Below are positions 24,355 through 33,791 of a stretch of DNA of 35,279 nucleotides, piece after piece; the stretch's first letter is position 1, and each line of letters begins with the position of its first letter. The stretch spans positions 1 to 35,279 of the forward strand of contig VGMU01000024.1 in assembly GCA_016866385.1 (NCBI GenBank), in the 5' to 3' direction. This stretch comes from Bacteroidota bacterium. Its GTDB lineage: Bacteria > Bacteroidota > Bacteroidia > Cytophagales > Cyclobacteriaceae. The notes beneath the pieces are model-generated. The model saw only the letters and a program-made list of their open reading frames with translations, searched no databases and had not been told where the DNA came from. Made by a program: the position numbers and the translations under genes.

Positions 24355-24936
24355 CTATATACCTTCCGACTGTACTTCCTTTACTTCAGGCAGCATTCGG
24401 GTAAGTAAATTTTGAATGCCCGCCTTCAAGGTTACTGTACTGGATGGACAGCCCGAACAAGACCCCTGTAGTAGCACCTTCACTACTCCATCGGCAAAGG
24501 AATGGAATACGATGGCTCCCCCGTCTTGCTCTACCGCGGGCCGAATATATTCGTCCAGGATTCCCTTAATTTTTTTTACTATTTCGGAATCATTCTCATC
24601 AAAAAGTGGATCCTTATCTAGGGCAACTTGAACTACCTTTTGCCCAGATTCTAAGTATTGACGGATGTGGTCCCGTAACACCTGCTGAATATCTGTCCAC
24701 TCTACCTCCTGGTCCTTGGTGATGGTTACAAAATTGGAGGCGATAAATACCCGCTGTACCGAAGCAAAATTAAAAAGCTCCTTGGCTAGCTGACTGTGCT
24801 GAGCACTCGAGGCATCAGGAAAATCATAACTGACTCCCTCCTCCACCAACATAAAATTGGCTACGAATTTTAGGGAGTTAGGATTGGGATTGGCCTCCAT
24901 GTAGAGGTGAACCGGTCTAGCTTGAGCTTTTAACAT
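24355..24936 (-). CDS. NifU-like Fe-S scaffold/carrier (Nfu type)
   Basis: Nfu proteins carry Fe-S clusters to apo-enzymes in the cytosol. The 193 residues have an N-terminal Nfu_N domain (EANPNPNSLKFVANF at about 14-28 and the following 85 residues). The C-terminal NifU domain (about 115-190) has VEQDGGAI and the cluster-binding GSCSGCPSS, with C160 and C163. Such two-domain proteins resemble the mitochondrial NFU1 layout. The neighbours upstream are a ThuA-like protein (68-base gap) and a VanX-like peptidase, with no isc or suf genes in the window, so the cluster source lies elsewhere. Confidence 0.93.
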   Translation of the reverse strand: MLKAQARPVHLYMEANPNPNSLKFVANFMLVEEGVSYDFPDASSAQHSQLAKELFNFASVQRVFIASNFVTITKDQEVEWTDIQQVLRDHIRQYLESGQKVVQVALDKDPLFDENDSEIVKKIKGILDEYIRPAVEQDGGAIVFHSFADGVVKVLLQGSCSGCPSSTVTLKAGIQNLLTRMLPEVKEVQSEGI

Positions 24937-25004
24937 GGTATGGAAAATATATACTCACAAAACCAAATTGGGAACCAGAAGTTCCCTTTCGATTAAAATT
25001 TTGG

Positions 25005-25754
25005 TTACTTTTTTGGAAGCTTGCCCTTGGCAGCATACCAAATGCCTCCATAGAGATGCTTTAAGAAATCAGCATCTTCCCATACGGCATCCACATGCCC
25101 CAAAGCAGTATAAAATACCCTTCCTCCTTCAAAGTCATGGTACCAGGCCATTGGATGAAAGGCTCCCATGGCTTTGGCCGGCTCGTAGGTACTCTCATCT
25201 GCCTGAATCAATACCTTGATGTCGGAATTCAAACTTTTAAATTCGTATAATTCATCGGTCCACAACCAATTTACCGGCAAATGCCAGGTAGCGGGATGCT
25301 CTCGATTGACCACTTCTAGCCTAAGGGTTTGTTGCCTAGGATGAGCGAGGAAATACGCGCCAATCATGCGGTTGTACCAGGGCCAATCGTACTCGGTATC
25401 CGTAGCAGAGTGAATTCCCACTACCCCTTTTCCTGATTGCACAAACTTCTGAAAGGCAGCTTTTTGAGCTTCATTAAAAATTGTTCCTGTAGTACTCATC
25501 AACACGACAACGTCGTATTTGGCTAGGTTTTCGTCGGTAAATTGCGAGGCGTCTTCTGTGGTGTATACAGAAAAAACATGCTTTTCTCCCATTTTTTTGA
25601 TTGCCATCACTCCGTTAGGAATGGACTGGTGACGAAATCCTGCGGTTTTAGAGAATACAAGGACACGAAATTGTCCCCCTTGCTGAGCCAAGCTGTTTAG
25701 AGAAATTGCAAGAAATAGAATGGCAACTAGAGCGATAGATTTACCTGTGTTCAT
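25005..25754 (-). CDS. ThuA-domain secreted protein
   Basis: ThuA-like proteins have a class-I glutamine-amidotransferase-like flavodoxin fold and are common in Bacteroidota and Planctomycetes near sugar-use genes, but their reaction is unclear. From MNTGKSIALVAILFLAISLNS (ATG at 25752-25754) the protein is 249 residues with a signal peptide ending near SLAQQ, so it is exported. The frame extends 12 codons upstream, but that would place polar residues ahead of the signal peptide. Family pieces seen are VFSKTAGFRHQSIPNG, VVLMSTTGTIF, GKGVVGIHSATDTEYDWPWY and RVFYTALGHVDAVWED. It follows the dipeptidase gene closely and is likely co-transcribed. No sugar enzymes are adjacent. Confidence 0.92.
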   Translation of the reverse strand: MNTGKSIALVAILFLAISLNSLAQQGGQFRVLVFSKTAGFRHQSIPNGVMAIKKMGEKHVFSVYTTEDASQFTDENLAKYDVVVLMSTTGTIFNEAQKAAFQKFVQSGKGVVGIHSATDTEYDWPWYNRMIGAYFLAHPRQQTLRLEVVNREHPATWHLPVNWLWTDELYEFKSLNSDIKVLIQADESTYEPAKAMGAFHPMAWYHDFEGGRVFYTALGHVDAVWEDADFLKHLYGGIWYAAKGKLPKK

Positions 25755-25782
25755 GGGTGGATGGATGGAGGTTAGATGAGGT

Positions 25783-26532
25783 TTATTCAATTATAGTAAA
25801 TTTTTCTTCTACTTTACTTCTAGCGAAAGCATTGAAATGCCACCATTCGCTACCAATCCCCGTAAAGCCCGCGCCTTTCATTACCTTCCTTAGAATCTCG
25901 CGGTTGGCAACCTGAGCCTTAGTAATACTTCCCTCTGCCAACATTTGAAGTTCCCGGTCTGGATAGGCAGGATATCCAAAATAATCGTAAGGAGTTCCCA
26001 TATCCAAAGGTTTTCCGGATTTCACATCCATCAGGGTAAGGTCGACTGCAACTCCAAAATTATGCAATCCTCCTATTTTGGGGTCAGAAACGTACAGTGG
26101 CTTGAGACTATCTGGCTTGTCAAGGTCATCCCATAAAATTTGCTGTACACTCCTCGGGCGTGCCCCATCGTATACCAGTAAACTCAAGTTGGGATAATCC
26201 TTTTGCAAGTCTTGTTGTGCTTTGGCTAGCATTTCTGCTACCACGGGCTGTAGGTAACATCGGGTGAGGTCCCCGTATACATCTTTTTTGAAAAAATTAT
26301 CTTCGGTAGAATACTTCAATTCTACCCGTATTCCTGGAATGACCTCTTCAATATCCAAAAGCCCTTGTTCCTGTAATACCTTCTCTAGAGCTGTACTTCC
26401 TGAAGTACCATCCAGAGAGTCCTTCCCAGCAAAAAGAGAATCTCTTTGAGCTTCTGTAAAATCGGCTTGGTCACTTTTGGGGGCAGAGCAAGCCATAAAT
26501 AATCCAACAACCAGGTAGGTGATATTTTTCAT
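25783..26532 (-). CDS. M15-family D-Ala-D-Ala dipeptidase (VanX/DdpX-like) lipoprotein
   Basis: VanX-like zinc peptidases cut D-alanyl-D-alanine, recycling cell-wall dipeptide. The 249 residues begin with a short lipoprotein signal ending LFMAC (C15), so the enzyme is membrane-anchored and periplasmic. Zinc and catalytic residues are present: H157 and D164 in LHNFGVAVDL, and E229 and H232 in SEWWHF, with the transition-state Arg in YDGARPRS (R125). In VanX the residue two before the first His is Ser; here the run is GGLH. It is coupled to the upstream SDR gene by ATGA overlap (26529-26532). Its role is probably peptidoglycan turnover rather than vancomycin resistance, as no vanHA-like genes are nearby. 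Confidence 0.92.
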   Translation of the reverse strand: MKNITYLVVGLFMACSAPKSDQADFTEAQRDSLFAGKDSLDGTSGSTALEKVLQEQGLLDIEEVIPGIRVELKYSTEDNFFKKDVYGDLTRCYLQPVVAEMLAKAQQDLQKDYPNLSLLVYDGARPRSVQQILWDDLDKPDSLKPLYVSDPKIGGLHNFGVAVDLTLMDVKSGKPLDMGTPYDYFGYPAYPDRELQMLAEGSITKAQVANREILRKVMKGAGFTGIGSEWWHFNAFARSKVEEKFTIIE

Positions 26533-27299
26533 TTCAAAATATTTTTTTTGATGACTTGGGCGGAAGCTTGGGCAGTTGGCAATACCACCAAGTCGGCCAG
26601 CACCACATGTGCCGGACGAGTAAGTGCAAATGCTACGATGTCGGCAATATCTTGAGCGACCAAGGGGGTATAGCCCTGATATACCGTACTAGCGCGTTGC
26701 GCATCTCCCTTAAAGCGGACCAAGGAAAACTCTGTTTCTACTAATCCTGGGTGAATTCCCATCACTTTGATACCAAATGGATTTAGATCCATGCGCATGC
26801 CCTGAGTAAGTGCATCCACGGCATGCTTGGAGGCACAATAGACGTTGCCATTGGGATAGACTTCCTTTCCGGCAATGGAGCCTATATTGATAATGCACCC
26901 TGAATTTCTCTGGGTCATGCCTGGAATAATGGCTTTAGAAACGTATAGGAGTCCCTTTACGTTGATGTCCAGCATGGCATCCCAATCGGAAATGCTTCCT
27001 GTTTGAATAGGATCTAGCCCATGGGCATTGCCGGCATTATTGATGAGAACATCTATCTCGGACCACTCCTTAGGCAGATTCCCTAGAATTTTTTCCACTT
27101 GCTCCCGGTCCCTCACGTCAAAAACTAAGGACAGACATCGAATTCCTTGAGGCAATTTCGCTTTGAATTCCTCCAAACGCTCCGCCCTTCTACCGGTCAC
27201 AATCAAGTCGTATCCCAATTTGGCAAGGGTCAAGGCACAGGCTTGTCCAATTCCAGAAGTTGCCCCAGTAACCAGCGCAATTTTATTTTTCATTTTCAC
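26529..27299 (-). CDS. Short-chain dehydrogenase/reductase (YdfG-like)
   Basis: This 256-residue cytosolic NAD(P)-dependent oxidoreductase has the cofactor motif TGATSGIG (11-18), NNAG (about 87-90) and the catalytic triad S141-Y154-K158 in the stretch NIGSIAGKEVYPNGNVYCASK. An Arg pair after the second strand (VTGRRAERL) favours NADP(H). The overall pattern resembles E. coli YdfG, which oxidises serine and 3-hydroxy acids, but SDR substrates are hard to call. It heads the unit SDR, dipeptidase, ThuA protein, with a 4-base overlap to the dipeptidase gene. 27300-27400 upstream is short and shows no consensus promoter box. Confidence 0.92.
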   Translation of the reverse strand: MKMKNKIALVTGATSGIGQACALTLAKLGYDLIVTGRRAERLEEFKAKLPQGIRCLSLVFDVRDREQVEKILGNLPKEWSEIDVLINNAGNAHGLDPIQTGSISDWDAMLDINVKGLLYVSKAIIPGMTQRNSGCIINIGSIAGKEVYPNGNVYCASKHAVDALTQGMRMDLNPFGIKVMGIHPGLVETEFSLVRFKGDAQRASTVYQGYTPLVAQDIADIVAFALTRPAHVVLADLVVLPTAQASAQVIKKNILK

Positions 27300-27400
27300 A
27301 AGTTAGCAGGAAAGCAATTATTTCCTGTTTTCTTCAGCTTGAATTTTGGAAGATGGAAAAAAGAAAACATGAATCAGGGATTGCCGCTACTTCAGTAGAG

Positions 27401-28066
27401 TCAACTCCTCCACAAGTAGGGAAACAACAGGTAGGAGGTCGCTGCGACCAAAAAATTGATGGCTACCAAACTCAAGATTTTATCTCCGCTCACACTCCAA
27501 GCTAATCCATCTAGTGCATTTTTAGAAATGCGAATGGCCATCAGCAGGATGGGGATGATGACTGGGAAACTTAAAATCGCCATCAAGGTAGCATTGTTGC
27601 CTGCCTTCGAAGCAATCCCGCTCACCATAGTCAAACTAGACGCAAATCCTATGGTGCCCAAGATCAAGTTGAGTAGAAATAGACCTTGATCCTGCACTGG
27701 ATTTCCGAGAATGACCGAGAAAACCCCATATCCCAAAAGCCCAAGGAACAAATTGAGAAAAGAGTTGTAAATAATTTTAGATAAAATGATGGATTCAGGC
27801 GAGGCGATGGTGTAGTAATACAACTGCCTACCGGCATGCTCCTGCACAAAACTTTTGGCCACGGCATTGACGGAAGAAAATAGGAGAATGATCCAAAAAA
27901 GTGCATTCCAAGTAGGAATAGATAGACTCCCTGTCTTGGCTCCCACACTGAGGTAAACGATAAAAACCGCAGAAATTACGTAAAGTAAAATCCCGTTGAG
28001 CGCAAATTTTTGCCTCCACTCTAGGGTGAATTCCTTTTTTAGTAAAGCAGCAATTTCCTTTCGCAT
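27401..28066 (-). CDS. ccmB: Heme exporter protein CcmB
   Basis: CcmB is the membrane subunit of the CcmAB(C) complex that delivers heme for cytochrome c maturation across the inner membrane. The 221 residues from MRKEIAALLKKEFTLEWRQK contain six membrane segments and the family stretch FWIILLFSSVNAVAKSFVQE...YYYTIASPESIILSKIIYN. The open frame extends 23 codons upstream, but the ATG at 28064-28066 gives the family start and normal length. A TACCTTTG stretch (-7 consensus) lies 4 bases upstream of this ATG, which would make the mRNA leaderless or nearly so. ccmA and ccmC are not next to it: the downstream neighbour is the SDR unit and the upstream one is divergent. Confidence 0.93.
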   Translation of the reverse strand: MRKEIAALLKKEFTLEWRQKFALNGILLYVISAVFIVYLSVGAKTGSLSIPTWNALFWIILLFSSVNAVAKSFVQEHAGRQLYYYTIASPESIILSKIIYNSFLNLFLGLLGYGVFSVILGNPVQDQGLFLLNLILGTIGFASSLTMVSGIASKAGNNATLMAILSFPVIIPILLMAIRISKNALDGLAWSVSGDKILSLVAINFLVAATSYLLFPYLWRS

Positions 28067-28070
28067 ATCG

Positions 28071-28078
28071 CAAAGGTA
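28071..28078 (-). promoter_or_regulatory. Possible -7 box immediately upstream of ccmB
   Basis: The minus strand reads TACCTTTG, an exact TAnnTTTG match, ending 4 bases from the ccmB ATG. If used, transcription would start at or next to the start codon. No -33 TTG was found, so it may be chance. Confidence 0.3.
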
Positions 28079-28182
28079 GAAACTTTCTACTTCCTTGCCA
28101 CCTGCTACCGCTGCCCCTTCTCGTTTGTATTCCAAATCCCAACCCCTTAATTTTACCCGAACATTTAAATAATCGCAGGAAC

Positions 28183-28944
28183 ATGGGTTGGGAAAAATTT
28201 TTTGAGGTGTGGATGCGAATCGCAGGAAACATCACCATGAGGTATTTGGGAATTGCAGGGGTGGTGTTTCTAATTTTTTACGTGCTACTCAAAAAGCCCA
28301 TGCAGCACCGAAGGATACAGCCCCTAGTTCAAAAATGGAAAAACTACCGCAGAGACATTGGGTTTTCCCTTTTGACAGTAGTCCTCTTCGCTACCATTGC
28401 TTCCTTGGTATTTGTGGTTTGGCGGCCCTATACCCAACTTTTTAGAGATCCTCTTCAGTATGGATGGGGGTATTTAGTCCTCAGCTTTCCCATGATGCTG
28501 TTGATCCACGACGCCTACTTTTACTGGGTCCACCGCATCATGCACCATCCCAAGCTTTACAAGAGGATACATCACGTTCACCACCTCTCTACCAATCCTT
28601 CTCCCTGGACAGCCTATGCTTTCCATCCTTTGGAGGCTATTCTTGAAGCAGGCATCATTCCTTTGATTGCCTTTACCCTGCCTGTTTCCCAACAAGCCTT
28701 AGGGTATTTTCTCTTGTTTCAATTTGTATACAATGTCTATGGCCATTTGGGTTACGAATTGTATCCCAAAAATTTTCACAAGCATTGGCTAGGGAAATGG
28801 ATCAATACGGGCACCGCTCACAATCAACACCACCAGTATTTTCATGGGAATTACGGTTTGTACACCCTAATCTGGGACCGGCTATTTGGAACCCTAAGAC
28901 CAGACAATCCAAAAAAATACGAGGAAGTCACTAAAAATTCTTGA
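28183..28944 (+). CDS. Sterol desaturase / fatty acid hydroxylase family protein
   Basis: Members of this family are membrane di-iron oxygenases that hydroxylate or desaturate lipids, including carotenoids, sphingolipids and sterols. The 253 residues have about four membrane segments and the full set of iron-binding histidine clusters: HDAYFYWVHRIMHH (H109, H117, H121, H122), HHVHH (130-134), H148, and TAHNQHHQ (H213, H216, H217). The substrate is not known; in Bacteroidota a membrane lipid is more likely than a sterol. It is divergent from ccmB (116 bases between starts) and converges on the S9 peptidase gene, with a terminator hairpin between them. Confidence 0.93.
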   Translation: MGWEKFFEVWMRIAGNITMRYLGIAGVVFLIFYVLLKKPMQHRRIQPLVQKWKNYRRDIGFSLLTVVLFATIASLVFVVWRPYTQLFRDPLQYGWGYLVLSFPMMLLIHDAYFYWVHRIMHHPKLYKRIHHVHHLSTNPSPWTAYAFHPLEAILEAGIIPLIAFTLPVSQQALGYFLLFQFVYNVYGHLGYELYPKNFHKHWLGKWINTGTAHNQHHQYFHGNYGLYTLIWDRLFGTLRPDNPKKYEEVTKNS

Positions 28945-28955
28945 ACGCATTTGAC

Positions 28956-28987
28956 AAAAAAATATCCCTCACCACCGGTGAGGGATA
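28956..28987 (-). terminator. Rho-independent terminator of the S9 peptidase gene
   Basis: A perfect 11-pair stem (28963-28973 with 28977-28987) closes a 3-base loop. On the minus strand it is followed by a U run (plus-strand A7 at 28956-28962). It lies 23 bases beyond the S9 peptidase stop. On the plus strand no T run follows, so it probably serves that gene rather than the hydroxylase. Confidence 0.85.
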
Positions 28988-29010
28988 GGTACTAAGGTCA
29001 TGAGGATGAC

Positions 29011-31812
29011 TTAAAATACCCTCTCTTCTAGGTGCTCACCTAGCTTTAGCCTAGGTACTCCTTGCAGCATCCAATCTGGTGCAGGAAGTCCTTTGAGGTG
29101 GTGGTCAAAAAATTCCATCATGCGTACGCCGTAATCTTTTCGATTTTCCACTTTTCCAAGTCCATGATTTTCTCCTAGGTATTGAATCATAATCACTGAC
29201 TTTTTAAGTCTTCTCAAGGCATTGTAGAATTCTACCCCTTGGGTAAAATCTACTGCTCCGTCCTTATCGTTGTGCAGCATGAGCAAGGGCGTTTGCACTT
29301 TCTTGACATGGTAAATGGGGCTATTTCTCTCGTAGGCCTCCCAGTTTTCCCAGGGACCTCCCAAAAACCTTCCTTGAGAAGCCTCAAAAATGGACATGTT
29401 GGCTGAGCCGGTATTCCAATAAATCAAGTCATACATAGAAATCATGTTGGTCAAGGGAGCTCCTGCCGCTGCGGCTTTGAAGCGATTGGTTTGGGTAATC
29501 AAAAAGGAGGTTTGGTATCCACCCCAACTGTGTCCATGAAGCCCCATTTTATCCGAGTCAATCACGCCTGTTTTCAAGGCGGCGTCTACGGCAGGAAGTA
29601 CCGACCAAACCGCGGACATACCTGGATCATCCAAGGTGTAGACGATATCAGGGACCAACACGGCATAGCCGTTGCTGGTATACACACTTGGATTCCACCC
29701 CGTGCCGCTGTAGGCAGGGTTGGACCAATTGTGCAAGGTTTGGGAAAGTTTTTCGTAGTAATATACCACCGTAGGGTAGCGCATACCTTCTTGGTAGCCT
29801 GCAGGTAGAAATAAGGCTGCTTGCAGAGAATCTCCTTTAGCAGATACATAATCTACTAGCCTCACTCCCGAAGACCAGCTGTATTTTTTGAAATCAGGTG
29901 CATTTTCTGTGACTTGCTTGGCTTGTCTAAGGGAAGCATCTCCCAGATATACTTGGGTGGGCTCGTTGAACTTCTCTTTGGTGTAGGTAAAAACATTTGC
30001 CTTTTTGGCTTTGGCCAAGCCTTGGATATTAGCATCCTCCCAAAGCAAGACCTTGGCCCCTGGGGCTAGTCCAGTTTTGGCTGGTGCAAGGGTAGCTAGT
30101 CCACTTTTTTTGGTTCGCTCCCCATAGCCTCTTAGGTAGAGGGTTTTGGTAAGGTCGATACCTTTTTCATCCGGGTCCAAATTGATTCGGTATTGGTATC
30201 GGATGCCCTGCGCTCTTCCCGTTTGCGTCACGTTGACAGGCGCTTCCTTAGGAGAGAGGGGCACTTGCCAGATGTCCCAACCGTCACGCAGGAGCAGGTA
30301 TTTGCTATCGCTACTCCAGCCTAAGGGGCTGAGCATTGCCAGCTTCAGGTTACGGTCTTCCTGCTCATCTACAAAAGAAACAGGTAGATTTTCGGTAAGG
30401 TTACGATGCGTATTTGAAAGGATATCATATACAAAAAAGTGTCCTTCTTTCCCATATAATAATTTCTTGCCGTCTGTAGAAGGGCGAGGCATGGAGGCTG
30501 CCGTGGGCTGGTAAAATTTCTCAAAGAGTAATTTTTTTTCTCCAGTCTTCAAATCCACTACGTAATAATCCAGATAGCTCTGGCCATTGAGGTTGATGTC
30601 CAATTCATAGGCACTTTGGTCAGCACCCAGACCAAAATGCTGGTGGGGCAAAATAGTGAGTTCCCGCATGCTGCTGTCATGGAGAGCCAGGTGTTTTTTG
30701 CTCAGAATGTCGTAGCTGGCCCAGAAACTGTAATTTTTGTCCGTACCCTCCATCACTTGCTGTCTTGACTGTAGGCGTTCGTCTTGCCAATGCCAGATAG
30801 TCATTTCAGGCTTTTTAGCATCCTTTGGTTTTGGAATAGAATCTGCACCGATTTCTTTTTTAGGGGTTTCTTTTTCCATTAAAACCAGGGGGTGAATGCC
30901 ATAAAAAAGTCTGCTCAAATCATCAGACCACATGGGGCGACGGTTAGGACTGATGGTGTAGTTTTGGTTTAATCCAAGGGAGTCCTCTTTTGGGGCATAC
31001 AGGATGATTTGAGGATTGGGGAGATTCTTCACCCCAAGTACAGCCCCCATTTCCTGCTTGTACTTTTTGTCCTCTTTAAATTTTAGGGCGGCAAATCCAT
31101 CCCCTTTTTCTGTCCAATTGATGCTTTGGTAAGCTGCCTCATCCGAATCCAGCACCTGAATGGCATTGCTAGCCAATTGGAGCAGATACAGGCCGTTGCC
31201 CTGGGAATTGGCAGCATCCACCGCATAAGCAAGATGCGTCCCGGTTTTGTTTACTGCATGTTCTCGCACATTTCCTAGGTTTTGCGACTTGCCTGTCTTG
31301 AGGTGATGAATGAGCAAATCCGTGCCTTTGGCATCACTGTCTCCAGATTTGGGGAGGGAGATGAGTAGATGTGAGGAAGCTTCCCCATTGAAATAAAATC
31401 CCCCTATGTTTTCAAAGGTTTTTTTCTCACCCGTACCCAAGTGAATCAAATGAAGTTTTTCTTTGGTAGAATTTTCATTATTCTTTTTTTCGGCAAACTT
31501 GGGAAACTCCTTGAAGGCCATCCACTGGCTATCTTCACTAAATTCAAAGCTTGCAAAGGAAGTATTACCAATGGGAAATGACTTTTTGGTAGCCAAATCA
31601 GCTACTTTTTGGAGAATCAATTCTCCATCGGCTTCTAATCCAGTGAGCACATAGGCCATCCATTGCCCATCAGGCGAGAGTTTGTATCCACCATTAGGCA
31701 TGGACTTCCAAGTAGCCACGTCTTTCCAAGAGATAGAAGGGGCCTGTTGTGCTTGCGCAAATGGAATCTGGAAGCCAAAAAGCAGGCAAAAGAGAACTAA
31801 ATATTTTTTCAT
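29011..31812 (-). CDS. S9-family (prolyl oligopeptidase-like) secreted serine peptidase
   Basis: S9 peptidases cleave short peptides, often after proline. The 933-residue protein has a signal peptide (MKKYLVLFCLLFGFQIPFAQAQQ), so it is exported to the periplasm or beyond. A WD/propeller-like N-terminal part (about 30-630) carries repeated blades such as SPDGQWMAYVL, SEDSQWMAF and WSDDLSRLFYG. The C-terminal alpha/beta-hydrolase (about 650-933) has the nucleophile in GLHGHSWGGYQ (S762), the acid in LHNDKDGAV (about D851) and the histidine in LGENHGL (H883). It is larger than the usual 650-750-residue S9C enzymes because the propeller part is longer. It lies 64 bases downstream of the amidohydrolase gene, probably co-transcribed, and ends in a strong terminator. 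Confidence 0.93.
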   Translation of the reverse strand: MKKYLVLFCLLFGFQIPFAQAQQAPSISWKDVATWKSMPNGGYKLSPDGQWMAYVLTGLEADGELILQKVADLATKKSFPIGNTSFASFEFSEDSQWMAFKEFPKFAEKKNNENSTKEKLHLIHLGTGEKKTFENIGGFYFNGEASSHLLISLPKSGDSDAKGTDLLIHHLKTGKSQNLGNVREHAVNKTGTHLAYAVDAANSQGNGLYLLQLASNAIQVLDSDEAAYQSINWTEKGDGFAALKFKEDKKYKQEMGAVLGVKNLPNPQIILYAPKEDSLGLNQNYTISPNRRPMWSDDLSRLFYGIHPLVLMEKETPKKEIGADSIPKPKDAKKPEMTIWHWQDERLQSRQQVMEGTDKNYSFWASYDILSKKHLALHDSSMRELTILPHQHFGLGADQSAYELDINLNGQSYLDYYVVDLKTGEKKLLFEKFYQPTAASMPRPSTDGKKLLYGKEGHFFVYDILSNTHRNLTENLPVSFVDEQEDRNLKLAMLSPLGWSSDSKYLLLRDGWDIWQVPLSPKEAPVNVTQTGRAQGIRYQYRINLDPDEKGIDLTKTLYLRGYGERTKKSGLATLAPAKTGLAPGAKVLLWEDANIQGLAKAKKANVFTYTKEKFNEPTQVYLGDASLRQAKQVTENAPDFKKYSWSSGVRLVDYVSAKGDSLQAALFLPAGYQEGMRYPTVVYYYEKLSQTLHNWSNPAYSGTGWNPSVYTSNGYAVLVPDIVYTLDDPGMSAVWSVLPAVDAALKTGVIDSDKMGLHGHSWGGYQTSFLITQTNRFKAAAAGAPLTNMISMYDLIYWNTGSANMSIFEASQGRFLGGPWENWEAYERNSPIYHVKKVQTPLLMLHNDKDGAVDFTQGVEFYNALRRLKKSVIMIQYLGENHGLGKVENRKDYGVRMMEFFDHHLKGLPAPDWMLQGVPRLKLGEHLEERVF

Positions 31813-31876
31813 AACTGAGTTGGGGTAATAAAAAGATGAGCTTGGGTATCCAAGTAAAGGAAATGCTTTTAGATCA

Positions 31877-33580
31877 TCAAGGTTTTTTATATACTACTTT
31901 CCCTGCCACCACGGTCATCTGCACCTTGGTTTGAAGCATCTCATCTTCTGGGATTTCCATGATGTTTTTGTCAAATACCGTAAAGTCTGCCGCCTTGCCC
32001 ACAGCAATAGATCCTTTAAAATTTTCTTCAAATTCCGCATAGGCTCCATCCAAGGTATAAGACTTCAAGGCCTGATCCCTTGTCATTTTTTGCCCCCCCT
32101 CGTAACCGCCTTCGGGTAATCCTTTCAAGGTCTTGCGGGTCACAGATGCATAAAAGGAAGGGATAGGGTCTACCGGCTCTACGGGCGCATCGGTGCCGTT
32201 GGCAATGCGCGCTCCAGTCTTAAACAGACTCTGCCATACGTATGCCCCGTCGATGATCCGCTTTTCCCCCAAGCGATCGATGGCCCAAGGACGGTCAGAA
32301 CTCAAGTGGATGGCCTGCATGGCGGCGATGACGCCCAACTTTCCAAAGCGCGGAATATCGTCCGGATGCAAATGCTGGGCATGCTCGATACGGAAGCGAT
32401 GGTCTTTGGCTTCAGGAAACTTGGCAAAAGCTGCCTCGTAGCGATCCAATATTTCCTGATTGGCACGGTCCCCGATGGCGTGAGAACACACTTGAAATCC
32501 CAATGGTAAGGCCTTTTCCGACACCTCGCTAACCACCGACATGGGCAAGGTCTCGTGCCCCCGGTGGCCAGGCTTGTCTGAGTAATCCTCTAGCAACCAA
32601 GCCCCCCAAGGGCCCAAAGCCCCATCGCAATTGAGTTTGATGGAGCGTACCGTTACCCAGTGATTGGGATCTATCATAGGCCCTTTTTTATACCAGGCTT
32701 CCAACAAGTCGGGCTGTCTGCCCGTCAGCATGATATACATGCGGGCGGTCAGTTTACCCTCTTTTTGAAATTTTTGCACCAAGTCAATGACCTCCTGGCC
32801 TGAACCTGCATCGTGGAAGGAAGTAATTCCCTTTTCAGCCAATTCTTTCAAGGCCAAGGTCAATGCCTCTTCATTTTTTTCTGGGGTAGTTTCAGGGATC
32901 AACTTGCTCACTAGGATGGATGCACGCTCTACCAACACCCCTGTAGGATTGCCCAGCTCGTCTCTCAACACTTCTCCTCCCTCTACTTCTTGGGTGGGCG
33001 TTTCGCTGCGCAAAGGAGTGATGCCAGCCAGCTCCATGGCTTTTTGATTGACAAAAGAGGCATGTCCAGAGGCATGAGCAAGGTATACGGGGTTATTGGG
33101 ACTTACCGCACTTAGGGCTTCGTGGGTTTGAAAACCCTTGATCGTTTTTTCAGGCATCTTGAGCCACTTGTCTTGGTGCCATCCCCTGCCCGTAATCCAA
33201 TCCCCAGGCTTGGCTACCGCTGCGGCTTCTGCTACTTTTTCGATAAGCTCTTCGTAGGTCTGAATCCCCATCAAATCGATTTCTAATTTGTTGTAACCAA
33301 TCCCCATCAAATGGGCATGGGATTCGATAAACCCTGGCGTCATCGTCTTGCCCTGCAAGTCAATAACCTCGGTAGCGGTACCAACATAGGCCTGTATCTC
33401 AGAGGTTGTCCCCAAGGCTAGGATTAACCCATCTTTCACCGCCACGGCCTCTACTTTCGGGTTGGCTTCGTCTACCGTGTAAACGATTCCATTGATAAAC
33501 ACCTGATCGGCAGGCTCCGGACCCGCATGGCAGCTCCAAAGTAGGGAGCCTAAAAAAAGCGAAAAGAGAATGGATTTCAT
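31877..33580 (-). CDS. Amidohydrolase (YtcJ-like, Amidohydro_3) lipoprotein
   Basis: This metal-dependent hydrolase is related to N-substituted formamide deformylases. Its 567 residues begin with a lipoprotein signal ending LLWSC (C17), so it is probably periplasm-facing and membrane-anchored. Metal ligands are in GFIESHAHLMGIG (H88, H90), with the later CSHAIGDRANQE, FRIEHAQHL and NGTDAPVEPVDP segments carrying the remaining His/Asp residues. DGALGPWGAW is a usual YtcJ-branch marker. The substrate is unknown. It heads a two-gene unit with the S9 peptidase. The divergent 204-base gap to murF holds no recognisable promoter consensus. Confidence 0.93.
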   Translation of the reverse strand: MKSILFSLFLGSLLWSCHAGPEPADQVFINGIVYTVDEANPKVEAVAVKDGLILALGTTSEIQAYVGTATEVIDLQGKTMTPGFIESHAHLMGIGYNKLEIDLMGIQTYEELIEKVAEAAAVAKPGDWITGRGWHQDKWLKMPEKTIKGFQTHEALSAVSPNNPVYLAHASGHASFVNQKAMELAGITPLRSETPTQEVEGGEVLRDELGNPTGVLVERASILVSKLIPETTPEKNEEALTLALKELAEKGITSFHDAGSGQEVIDLVQKFQKEGKLTARMYIMLTGRQPDLLEAWYKKGPMIDPNHWVTVRSIKLNCDGALGPWGAWLLEDYSDKPGHRGHETLPMSVVSEVSEKALPLGFQVCSHAIGDRANQEILDRYEAAFAKFPEAKDHRFRIEHAQHLHPDDIPRFGKLGVIAAMQAIHLSSDRPWAIDRLGEKRIIDGAYVWQSLFKTGARIANGTDAPVEPVDPIPSFYASVTRKTLKGLPEGGYEGGQKMTRDQALKSYTLDGAYAEFEENFKGSIAVGKAADFTVFDKNIMEIPEDEMLQTKVQMTVVAGKVVYKKP

Positions 33581-33791
33581 GGGGAGGTAATTGAATTCCT
33601 AAACTAGCGGATTTGATTTATGTTGGCAAGCCAATATAAGAATTGTGAAACATCAAATTCATCCTCTTGCATTGACAACCTTGGCATAAAAATCAATTTG
33701 ATCAAAAAAAGGATGAAGTTTATTCATTAAAGGAATGAACACCGCCTAAAATAATAGGGATGGCGTCCTACAAAGATGGGTTGAATGCGTT

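Noticed and set aside
25783-26532. Vancomycin-resistance vanX gene
   Set aside because: The catalytic residues fit the family, but there is no vanH, vanA or vanRS homologue nearby and lipidated dipeptidases of this type are common in wall recycling.
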